Assembly (NCBI GenBank): GCA_019347995.1
Contig: JAHWKH010000133.1
Coordinates: 1 to 6,938, forward strand
Reading direction: 5' to 3'
Source: Gemmatimonadota bacterium
GTDB taxonomy: Bacteria > Gemmatimonadota > Gemmatimonadetes > Longimicrobiales > UBA6960
Length of the DNA stretch: 6,938 nucleotides
The notes below the pieces were generated by a model. The model did no database searches. It was not told the origin of the DNA and saw only the letters and a list, made by a program, of their open reading frames with translations. Position numbers and translations under genes: made by a program. Shown piece after piece: positions 1 through 4,791 of the stretch (position 1 is the first letter of the stretch; every line of letters starts with the position of its first letter).

Positions 1-1
1 C

Positions 2-115
2 GGGGTGAACATCGAGCGCCGGGTCCGCCGGAGCGACGGGACGGCCCACTACCTCATGCGGGTCCTGCCCTGCCGGCAGGATGACGACGCCATAGACGGC
101 GTCCTGGTGACCTTC
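2..115 (+). other. CheB/CheR-type PAS domain fragment fused to the thioredoxin gene
   Basis: The first ~38 codons match the C-terminal half of the PAS domain found in CheB-CheR chemotaxis methyltransferase fusions. That family typically reads 'xxIEREVRTxDGRWYLMRILPYRTxDxxIDGVVxTFVDIT'. The window has IERRVRRSDG, then YLMRVLP, then IDGVLVTF, in the right order and spacing. After F37 a PAS domain would continue V-D-I-T, but the sequence changes to the thioredoxin active-site strand. What I see is a family switch at bases ~107-118. That the donor is a CheR-type gene is recalled family knowledge, not a search result. Confidence 0.65.
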
Positions 116-568
116 CTCTGCAACCACTGTCCCTTCGTGAAGCACGTGCAGGAGGGGCTGGCGGCGTTCGCCCGCGAGTACCAGGAGAAGGGCCTGGCGG
201 TGGTCGGCATCAGCAGCAACGACGCCGCGGCCTACCCCCAGGACCGACCCGAGGCCATGAAGGAGGAGGCGGAGCGCGCCGGCTACACGTTCCCCTACCT
301 GTACGACGAGAGCCAGGAGGTGGCGAAGGCCTACCGCGCCGCCTGCACGCCGGACTTCTTCCTCTTCGACCGCGACCTGCGCCTGGCGTACCGGGGGCAG
401 ATGGACGCGAGCCGGCCCGGCAACGACGTGCCCGTGACGGGCGAGGACCTGCGGCGGGCCGCCGACGCGGTGCTGGCGGGACGCTCTCCCTCGGAGGATC
501 AGACGCCCAGCGTAGGGTGCAACATCAAGTGGAAGCCCGGCAACGCGCCGCAGGGGTTCGGCGCCTGA
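2..568 (+). CDS. Thioredoxin-like thiol oxidoreductase with a CheR/CheB-type PAS N-terminus (5' end outside window)
   Basis: Probable cytoplasmic thiol-disulfide oxidoreductase of the AhpC/TSA-thioredoxin superfamily. The frame is already open at base 2. A GTG at 5 is the first possible start, but it is probably an internal valine, so I treat the gene as 5'-partial. Numbering from that GTG, the redox motif C39-N-H-C42 is followed by PFVKH, as in the 'CNHCPFVKH' thioredoxin family. Also typical are ISSND (residues 70-74), PYLYDE, the ACTPDFF segment, YRGQ, and the C-terminal GCNIKWKPG. From C39 onward nothing is missing. Upstream of C39 the family's usual N-terminus (an LPDxxG-type segment and first strands, roughly 35 residues) is absent. 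In its place residues 3-37 read like the PAS domain of CheB/CheR fusion proteins: IERRVRRSDG, YLMRVLP, IDGVLVTF. The join falls near bases 107-118 and stays in frame. This is either a real gene fusion or an assembly chimera. A hairpin terminator follows the stop. The thioredoxin assignment is firm; whether the hybrid protein is real is not. Confidence 0.8.
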   Translation, partial: GVNIERRVRRSDGTAHYLMRVLPCRQDDDAIDGVLVTFLCNHCPFVKHVQEGLAAFAREYQEKGLAVVGISSNDAAAYPQDRPEAMKEEAERAGYTFPYLYDESQEVAKAYRAACTPDFFLFDRDLRLAYRGQMDASRPGNDVPVTGEDLRRAADAVLAGRSPSEDQTPSVGCNIKWKPGNAPQGFGA

Positions 569-613
569 CTTCCCTGGCCCGGGTCCCGGCGGACGAGACC
601 CCAGGACGTCGAA

Positions 614-654
614 ACGCCACCGGTGGCCGAAGCCCCCGGTGGCGTCCGATTTTT
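614..654 (+). terminator. Rho-independent terminator after the thioredoxin-like gene
   Basis: The arms ACGCCACCGG (614-623) and CCGGTGGCGT (636-645) pair perfectly over 10 bp. A single T/C mismatch then allows three more pairs (625-627 with 632-634), closing a CGAA loop. A run of five T follows at 650-654. It starts 46 nt after the stop at 568. On the opposite strand the hairpin is followed only by TTTCG, so it would be weaker in that direction. Confidence 0.75.
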
Positions 655-655
655 G

Positions 656-770
656 TTCTGTCCCTACCCGGCGCGAAAGACCGCTACCGGCTCTGGACAG
701 CTCCGATCGTCATTGATCCGACGCTATGCGCCGAAGCGGCGATCGCTTGCCCGTGCCAGGTAGGACAGAA
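656..770. repeat. 115-bp segment bounded by a 16-bp imperfect inverted repeat
   Basis: Left arm 656-672 and right arm 755-770 pair over 16 bp with one bulged C (664) and one C/A mismatch (669/758). The outer 8 bp, TTCTGTCC with GGACAGAA, are perfect. The enclosed segment has its own hairpin, CGCCG-AAG-CGGCG, at 729-741, and looks less GC-rich than the flanking genes. I see no convincing coding frame and no obvious target-site duplication outside the arms. It could be a small non-autonomous insertion (MITE-like), a structured RNA, or a processing stem. The pairing is read directly from the sequence; the nature of the element is open. Confidence 0.5.
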
Positions 771-987
771 GACTCGGACTAAGCAAGGGATCACCTCCTT
801 TTTGAAGAACACATCGGGCGGGTCGCCGGCGGGCTCCTCCTCCCGCGGTCCTGGAGCTCCCACCACTCTGGGTGTCGGCCCCGGCCCAGACCTCTCGGTC
901 GTCACGAAGCTAAGGAAGCTTCGGTGGCCCCGGCAAGGTCGGCTCTTTCTACACCTGTGGGAGCGAAGGTTCCCGGCGGTGTGATGC
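771..987. other. Non-coding spacer with several hairpins downstream of the minus-strand operon
   Basis: I see no supportable gene here. Besides the 16S-tail-like motif, three stem-loops can be drawn. The first is TCTGGG/CCCAGA (867-872 with 885-890). The second is CGAAGCT/AGCTTCG (905-911 with 917-923, loop AAGGA). The third is ACACC/GGTGT (951-955 with 978-982) with an inner GGGA/TCCC (959-962 with 971-974). The last begins 6 bases past the stop of the DM13-like gene and could help end or stabilise that operon's transcript. No T-run follows it on the minus strand, so I do not call an intrinsic terminator. Confidence 0.4.
788..801. other. 14-nt match to the 16S rRNA 3' tail (reverse complement is a full-length Shine-Dalgarno)
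   Basis: GGATCACCTCCTTT is identical to the conserved 3' end of bacterial 16S rRNA. On the minus strand it reads AAAGGAGGTGATCC, the longest possible Shine-Dalgarno. A TTG at 786 (minus) sits 7 nt beyond AGGAGG and opens a 20-codon frame ending with TAG at 724-726. The helix-45 sequence that precedes the tail in a true 16S gene is absent, so this is not the end of an rRNA gene. It could be an rRNA-derived scrap, an unusually strong ribosome binding site for a tiny leader peptide, or part of a repeat family. Confidence 0.4.
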
Positions 988-1425
988 TCAGCCGTCGGGG
1001 GTGAGCGCGGCCCGGCCGACGCCGACGCCGAGCTCCTCGCTCCAGACCAGCACGTAGCGCCACACGGCCCCCCGGGGCATGCGGAAGGTCCAGCGCGCGG
1101 AGGTGAGCCCGGGCGCCAGGTCTCCGACCCGCACGGCCCCGGCGAGGTCCGGCTCGTTGGACAGGAAGACGGCCGTCCCCGGCACCGGCGGAATCGAGAG
1201 CTCGCTGAGCTCCAGCGCCGCGTTGCCCTCCTCGTCGATGCGGTAAGTGGCCCGCCCGCTGGCGGCGTACGCCAGGGGGGAGAAGGACCCCGACGCGCTG
1301 TACACGGCGGGCCCCGGCTCCACGTCGGTGACGTCCACCTGCGGGCCGGTGAAGAACTCGCCGCCGCACCCCCACGCCAGCGCGCCGAGGAGGGGCACGA
1401 GGCGGCCGGCGCTCCGGCGCCTCAC
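988..1425 (-). CDS. DM13-domain-like small lipoprotein
   Basis: Predicted exported lipoprotein of 145 aa. The start is the GTG at 1425. It overlaps the TGA of the upstream gene as GTGA and has GGAGG five bases before it (1431-1435 on the plus strand). Residues 1-20 form a signal peptide with an arginine-rich start, a short hydrophobic core and A17-W-G-C20. The lipobox is imperfect because position -3 is Ala rather than Leu. The rest, about 40-142, resembles the DM13 domain: a GSF/SGRATY opening, an alternating strand ALELSEL, T-A-VFLSN (84-90), a VGDL turn (100-103), RYVLVWSEELGVGVGRAAL at the end. DM13 domains are small beta-rich modules proposed to take part in redox or electron transfer; the bacterial role is not settled. 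It is the last gene of the operon. The DM13 assignment is by pattern and could be wrong; a secreted beta-sandwich lipoprotein is the safe reading. Confidence 0.7.
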   Translation of the reverse strand: MRRRSAGRLVPLLGALAWGCGGEFFTGPQVDVTDVEPGPAVYSASGSFSPLAYAASGRATYRIDEEGNAALELSELSIPPVPGTAVFLSNEPDLAGAVRVGDLAPGLTSARWTFRMPRGAVWRYVLVWSEELGVGVGRAALTPDG

Positions 1426-2093
1426 GCGCGCCTCCACGCCCAGCGGAAGAGCAGGCCGCTCACCAGGAGCGCGGCGCCGATCCAGAGCACGCCCCACACC
1501 ACCGTGGGTACGCCGGTCATGCGCGCCAGGAGGAGCGCGTCCGACGGCAGGTGGGGCCGGTCCAGCACGTCCGACTTGATGTCCAGGATGGCGTAGAGAC
1601 AGCTGGTGAGCCCCAGGACCAGCAGGATGCGGCGGTTCCAGATGTCGGGAAGCCGCCACGCGGCCAGGAGGAGGAAGGCTCCGAACAGGATGCAGAAGAG
1701 GAGACCGAAGCCTCCCCGCACGTGCACGACGGTCAGCGCCAGCACCACCACCGCGGTCGCCGCGAGGACCCCGGCCGCGGGGACGCGGCGGCCGTAGCCC
1801 GCCACCACCAGCACGACCCCCCACAGCAGGCTTCCCAGGTAGCCCGCCGAGAGGCCCAGGAAGGCGTTGCCTCCGCGGCCGTACGTGACCCCTCCCTGCG
1901 CCGGATCGAGGGTGATGCCCTCCACGACGCCGCCCGTGATCCAGATGGCCACGGCGTGGCTCAGCTCGTGGAGAAGCACGACGAAGATCTTGAGCGGGTA
2001 GACGGCCGGCGAGCTCCAGAAGAACCAGATCAGGCCGAAGTACACGGCGAATCCGGTCAGAAACCCGATGCGCCGCTTCGTCTTCCGCTTCAT
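1422..2093 (-). CDS. M50B-like integral membrane zinc metalloprotease
   Basis: Predicted polytopic membrane protein of 223 aa related to the site-2-protease-like M50B group. The zinc motif H42-E-L-S-H46 lies in a hydrophobic helix (FVVLLHELSHAVA). A GLSAGYLGS segment (80-88) matches the conserved turn after the first catalytic helix. D171 or D175, in ILDIKSD, is the likely third metal ligand. About six hydrophobic segments are visible: near 11-25, 33-51, 78-99, 105-125, 128-146 and 155-171, with another near 195-216. The ATG at 2093 overlaps the previous gene's TGA as ATGA, with GGAGG four bases upstream (2098-2102 on the plus strand), so translation is probably coupled. Members of this group are widespread in bacteria and mostly uncharacterised. 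I infer proteolysis within or at the membrane but see no substrate in the window. Confidence 0.8.
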   Translation of the reverse strand: MKRKTKRRIGFLTGFAVYFGLIWFFWSSPAVYPLKIFVVLLHELSHAVAIWITGGVVEGITLDPAQGGVTYGRGGNAFLGLSAGYLGSLLWGVVLVVAGYGRRVPAAGVLAATAVVVLALTVVHVRGGFGLLFCILFGAFLLLAAWRLPDIWNRRILLVLGLTSCLYAILDIKSDVLDRPHLPSDALLLARMTGVPTVVWGVLWIGAALLVSGLLFRWAWRRA

Positions 2094-3310
2094 GCTCCCT
2101 CCATGGCGACCTCGATGGGCACGGCGAAGCGCAGCAGCGGCGCGCGGGCCGCCACCTCGTCCCGGGCGAGGCTCGCGTTCTGGCCGCCGGCGGCGAGGGC
2201 GCCGCGCGCGGCCTCCTTCACCGCGTCCGCGGACATCCCCGGCGAGAGCCCCAGGGTGGCGGACCAGCGCCGGAGGGTGTCCTCCCAGGCCGTACGGATC
2301 TCCGCCTCGGCGGGTTCAGGCACCTCGAGACCGACGTCGGCCGCGCGGCTCGCCGCGGCCTGCAGCGCCACCGCGTCCCCCAGCGCCTGTCGCCGCGCGG
2401 CCTCGGGGCCCTGCACGGCGCGCTCCCACGCGTCCCGCTCCAGGGCCGCCAGGGCACGGCGGTAGTCACCGGCCGTGTACCGGTTATCGGCCCACGTGGC
2501 CAGGGTCGCGCTGTCGGGGACGGCGGCGTCGGTGGCGCGTGCCGCGGCGTCGTCGGCCCAGCGCAGGTCGGCGGGGAGCGACCGGGCCGTGTCGCGGTCG
2601 AAGGACGGGTCCACCATGGCCGCCACGCGCGTCATCACGGCGGTGCGGGCCTCCTCGAACGGGACCGTGTCGCGGGCCTCGAGGCGCAGCACGTGGAAGC
2701 CGTACTGGGTCTCCACCACGCCGCTGATCCCGCCGGGTTCGAGCGCGTTGGCGGCGCGCCAGAACTCGGGCACCCACGCCCCCTCGCGCCCCGGGGAGAG
2801 GAGCCCCTGCCGGCCCTCGGCGCCCGGCTCCTCCGAGACCTCGGCCGCCACCTCGGGAAACCCCTCTCCGGCGCGGATCCGCTCCAGCGCGCGCTCCGCC
2901 TTCGCCCGGGCCTCGGCGCGGGTGGCCTCGGTCTCGTAGCGCTCCGAAAGCACGATGAGGTGGCGCACCGTGAGCTCCCAGGCCGGATCGGTCCGGTAGC
3001 GGGCGCGCAGCACCGCTTCGCCCACGCCGGCCTCCTCCAGCGTCGAGCGGGCATCCAGCAGGCGGGCGAGCGCCTCGCGACGGCGGCGCTCGGTGAGGGG
3101 GGCGCCCAGCTCGGTGCCGCGCCCGGCGGCCACGATCTGTCCCAGCGCCGCCAGCAGGGCCAGACGCTCGCGGCGATCCCCGGACAGCCCCAGCACCTCG
3201 TTCTCCGTGAAGGCGATCTCCCCGGCACGGACGGCCGCCGGGGGCTCCGCGGCGCAGCCGACGGAGAAGGAGGCCGCGAGGAGGAGGGCGGTGAGGGTTC
3301 GGGGGCGCAT
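2090..3310 (-). CDS. Parvulin-type (PpiC/SurA-like) peptidyl-prolyl isomerase lipoprotein
   Basis: Probable periplasmic folding factor of 406 aa, first gene of a three-gene operon. The ATG at 3310 gives a clean signal peptide (MRPRT, then a hydrophobic core) ending in S16-V-G-C19, a probable lipidation site. The frame stays open to 3775, but that extension is low-complexity and antisense to the M15 gene. Residues ~30-112 are a helical segment in the position of a SurA-type N-domain. The parvulin domain spans ~113-212: VRHLIV with H117, the lysine/arginine-rich helix, GFPEVAAEVSEEP, GLLSPG, WRAANALEPGGISGVVET, and the closing GFHVLRL (204-210). Residues 213-406 form an additional helical C-terminal region that I cannot match to a named domain. 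No good Shine-Dalgarno precedes the start; TATATC lies 3 bases upstream of the ATG, so a leaderless mRNA is possible. PrsA/PpiD-like roles in envelope protein folding are the family precedent. Confidence 0.85.
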   Translation of the reverse strand: MRPRTLTALLLAASFSVGCAAEPPAAVRAGEIAFTENEVLGLSGDRRERLALLAALGQIVAAGRGTELGAPLTERRRREALARLLDARSTLEEAGVGEAVLRARYRTDPAWELTVRHLIVLSERYETEATRAEARAKAERALERIRAGEGFPEVAAEVSEEPGAEGRQGLLSPGREGAWVPEFWRAANALEPGGISGVVETQYGFHVLRLEARDTVPFEEARTAVMTRVAAMVDPSFDRDTARSLPADLRWADDAAARATDAAVPDSATLATWADNRYTAGDYRRALAALERDAWERAVQGPEAARRQALGDAVALQAAASRAADVGLEVPEPAEAEIRTAWEDTLRRWSATLGLSPGMSADAVKEAARGALAAGGQNASLARDEVAARAPLLRFAVPIEVAMEGA

Positions 3311-3458
3311 CGGGATATAGTGACGGAGAGCACCCTCCTCTTCAACCGGATCGGCACGGGACGTTTGCGAAGGCGCCGTGCCGCTACTACTGTAGAAAAT
3401 TCCCCACATCACCGGCACGAACCCGAGCGGCCCAGGCCGCTCTCCGCCCCCTTTCGTC
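3311..3458. promoter_or_regulatory. Divergent promoter region with repeated CGGCACG elements
   Basis: These 148 bases separate the PPIase operon (-) from the M15 peptidase gene (+). For the plus strand, TTGCGA (3365-3370) and TACTGT (3388-3393) sit 17 bp apart, a moderate sigma70-like match about 65 bp before the start. For the minus strand, TTGAAG (plus 3340-3345) and TATATC (plus 3314-3319) are possible elements, but 20 bp apart, which is too long. CGGCACG occurs at 3352-3358 and 3413-3419, with its reverse complement CGTGCCG at 3377-3383. The first pair extends to a perfect 8-bp inverted repeat (3352-3359 with 3376-3383). CTACTACTGTAG at 3384-3395 has CTAC/GTAG arms and overlaps the plus -10. 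These could be operator sites. Nothing here identifies the regulator. Confidence 0.35.
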
Positions 3459-4634
3459 ATGCACCTCTCCGCCGTCCTCCGCCGTGTCGTCCGCCCCCGC
3501 CGCTCCACGGCCGCGGCACTCCTCCTGGTCCCTCTCCCCCTCTGGGCCGTTGCCCACGGCGGCGAGGCCGCCACCGGCCCGGCGGATGCCGCCACGGAGG
3601 CGAACGTCCCCGCGGAGACCGCGGCCGGCGCGCCCGCCTCCGTCGCCGCGATGGCCGTCGAGCCGGCGTCCGCCACCGTCACCGTCGACGACCGCGCCAT
3701 CGAGCCGGCGCCCGCCACGGTCACCGTCGATCCGGGGCTCCGGCCGCTGCGCGCCGCTGCCCGCCCCTCCACCACCTTCGACCCCCAGCGCGCCCCGTTC
3801 GCCCTGGAGGTGGACGGGCAGCCCGTGCCCTACCGGGTGATGGCGGTCCTGGCGCTGCCGGGACGCCCGCTGGCCATCGAGATCGTCGGTGGAGGCGCCG
3901 CGCACGCGCTCGTTCACGCCGGCGGGGTGGCCTCGGTGGACGGTCCCGGGCGCTGGCGCTGGACGCCGCCCGAGGAGCCCGGGATCCACGCGCTTCGGAT
4001 CGAAGGCCCGGCCGGCACCGTGGCGCTCAACGTCCTGGTGCTCCACCCCCGCGACGAGGTGGAGGGCGGCCGGATGCACGGCTACGACATCGGCGCGTAC
4101 CGGGAGGAGCCCCTGCGGGGCAGCCCCCTCTACCTCCCACCCGCTGGCTTCGTCGAGATGGGGGCCGAGGACGCCGACGTGCTCCTCTCGCCGCACCTGA
4201 CGCTGGGCCAGTTCCGCTGCAAGCAGCCGGGCGAGCCCCAGTACCTGCACGTCACGCCGGCGCTCCTGCTCAAGCTGGAAGCGCTCCTGGAGGCGGTGAA
4301 CGACGCCGGCTACGCCGCGCCCACCCTGCACGTCATGTCGGGGTTCCGCACGCCCGCCTACAACCGCGCCATCGGAAACACCACCTCCTACAGCCGCCAC
4401 CTCTGGGGCGACGCGGCCGACGTGTGGGTGGACGCCGACGGCGACGGAGAGATGGACGACTGGAACGGGGACGGGCGCGTGGACACGGCGGACGCCCGCA
4501 TCCTCCTGCGCATCGCCGAAGGCGTGGAGGGGAAGGACGGCGTGCTTCCCGGGGGCCTCGGCCTCTATCGGCGCAACGCCGTGCACGGCCCCTTTGTCCA
4601 CGTGGACGCCCGGGGGTACGCAGCGCGCTGGTAG
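3459..4634 (+). CDS. Exported M15-family D-Ala-D-Ala carboxypeptidase-like metallopeptidase with EF-hand insertion
   Basis: Predicted periplasmic zinc peptidase of 391 aa acting on peptidoglycan stem peptides. From the ATG at 3459 there is a signal peptide: basic residues 8-15 (RRVVRPRR), a core at ~18-31, and cleavage near A32. No Shine-Dalgarno is visible. Residues ~33-100 are an Ala/Pro/Thr-rich linker with a duplicated 14-residue unit. Residues ~105-190 look like a beta-rich, Ig-like region (ALEVDGQPVPYRV to VALNVLVLHP). The catalytic domain runs from about 245 to the end. LSPHLTLGQFRCKQ and SGFRTPAYN (294-302) precede S312-R-H314-x(6)-D321, and H381 follows in HGPFVHVD. H314, D321 and H381 are the expected zinc ligands. 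Between D321 and the final ligand lies an acidic, Gly/Asp-rich insertion (325-345) with two overlapping EF-hand-like loops. The M15A/Peptidase_M15_3 group includes both cell-wall carboxypeptidases and murein hydrolases, so the exact cleavage is uncertain. Confidence 0.85.
   Translation: MHLSAVLRRVVRPRRSTAAALLLVPLPLWAVAHGGEAATGPADAATEANVPAETAAGAPASVAAMAVEPASATVTVDDRAIEPAPATVTVDPGLRPLRAAARPSTTFDPQRAPFALEVDGQPVPYRVMAVLALPGRPLAIEIVGGGAAHALVHAGGVASVDGPGRWRWTPPEEPGIHALRIEGPAGTVALNVLVLHPRDEVEGGRMHGYDIGAYREEPLRGSPLYLPPAGFVEMGAEDADVLLSPHLTLGQFRCKQPGEPQYLHVTPALLLKLEALLEAVNDAGYAAPTLHVMSGFRTPAYNRAIGNTTSYSRHLWGDAADVWVDADGDGEMDDWNGDGRVDTADARILLRIAEGVEGKDGVLPGGLGLYRRNAVHGPFVHVDARGYAARW
3660..3731 (+). repeat. 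Two-copy 42-bp tandem repeat in the M15 linker
   Basis: Bases 3660-3689 and 3702-3731 agree at 27 of 30 positions with an offset of 42 bp. They encode EPASATVTVD and EPAPATVTVD within a 14-residue period. The duplication lies in the low-complexity linker between the signal peptide and the folded part, where such units commonly change in number. Confidence 0.8.
4431..4493 (+). other. Overlapping EF-hand / dockerin-like calcium loops inside the M15 domain
   Basis: Residues 334-345 of the peptidase fit the 12-residue loop D-x-N-x-D-G-x-V-D-x-x-D (D334, N336, D338, G339, V341, D342, D345). This is the canonical dockerin-type calcium loop, and ARILL follows as the exiting helix. Residues 325-336 (D325, D327, D329, G330, M332, N336) form a second, overlapping loop with a weaker last position. 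The insertion starts four residues after the zinc ligand D321. Confidence 0.7.
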
Positions 4635-4665
4635 GGCGTTCGGCAGGAGGCTCACCGGGGCTCGG

Positions 4666-4679
4666 GATCCGGCCGGATC
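4666..4679. other. 14-bp perfect palindrome after the M15 gene
   Basis: GATCCGGCCGGATC lies 32 bp after the stop at 4632-4634. As RNA it would form a 5-bp stem with a GGCC loop. No T-run follows, so its use as a terminator is doubtful. Confidence 0.3.
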
Positions 4680-4686
4680 GGCAGTA

Positions 4687-4740
4687 TGTCGCGACAGCGT
4701 GCTCCCTAGCTATCTTTGACATTCATACTGCCATTTACGA
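4687..4740 (+). promoter_or_regulatory. AT-richer candidate control region upstream of the hybrid kinase
   Basis: Bases 4707-4740 are clearly more AT-rich than the surroundings. They include a perfect -35 hexamer TTGACA at 4716-4721, but I find no acceptable -10 at 15-19 bp from it. TATCTT at 4711-4716 is another possible -10, without a good -35. Just upstream, TGTCGCGACA (4687-4696) is a perfect 10-bp palindrome that could be an operator. The kinase start is at 4792. Confidence 0.25.
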
Positions 4741-4791
4741 GACCGGCAGCCTGCCGTCCGGTGGGACGAGCCGGTCCGCGCGAACGACTCC

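Noticed and set aside
684..905. 73-codon minus-strand open frame in the spacer
   Set aside because: No recognisable protein, no ribosome binding site at its start, and it runs through the hairpins and the 16S-tail motif. The TTG-started 20-codon frame is the only better supported candidate here, and it is weak.
517..984. 155-codon plus-strand open frame running from the thioredoxin gene's end through the spacer
   Set aside because: It overlaps the thioredoxin C-terminus in another frame, crosses the terminator hairpin and inverted repeat, and its product is Arg/Gly/Pro-rich with no recognisable family.
771..985. Possible 16S-23S spacer or rRNA gene end, suggested by the 16S-tail match
   Set aside because: Helix 45 and the rest of 16S are absent upstream, and no tRNA or 23S 5' end follows. 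Only 14 nt match.
3311..3775. N-terminal extension of the PPIase gene to 3775
   Set aside because: The frame is open, but the extension is low-complexity and antisense to the M15 signal peptide and linker. The ATG at 3310 starts a textbook lipoprotein signal sequence.
3387..4655. 422-codon minus-strand open frame antisense to the M15 peptidase
   Set aside because: It mirrors the GC-biased third positions of the M15 gene; no signal peptide, domain or ribosome binding site supports it.
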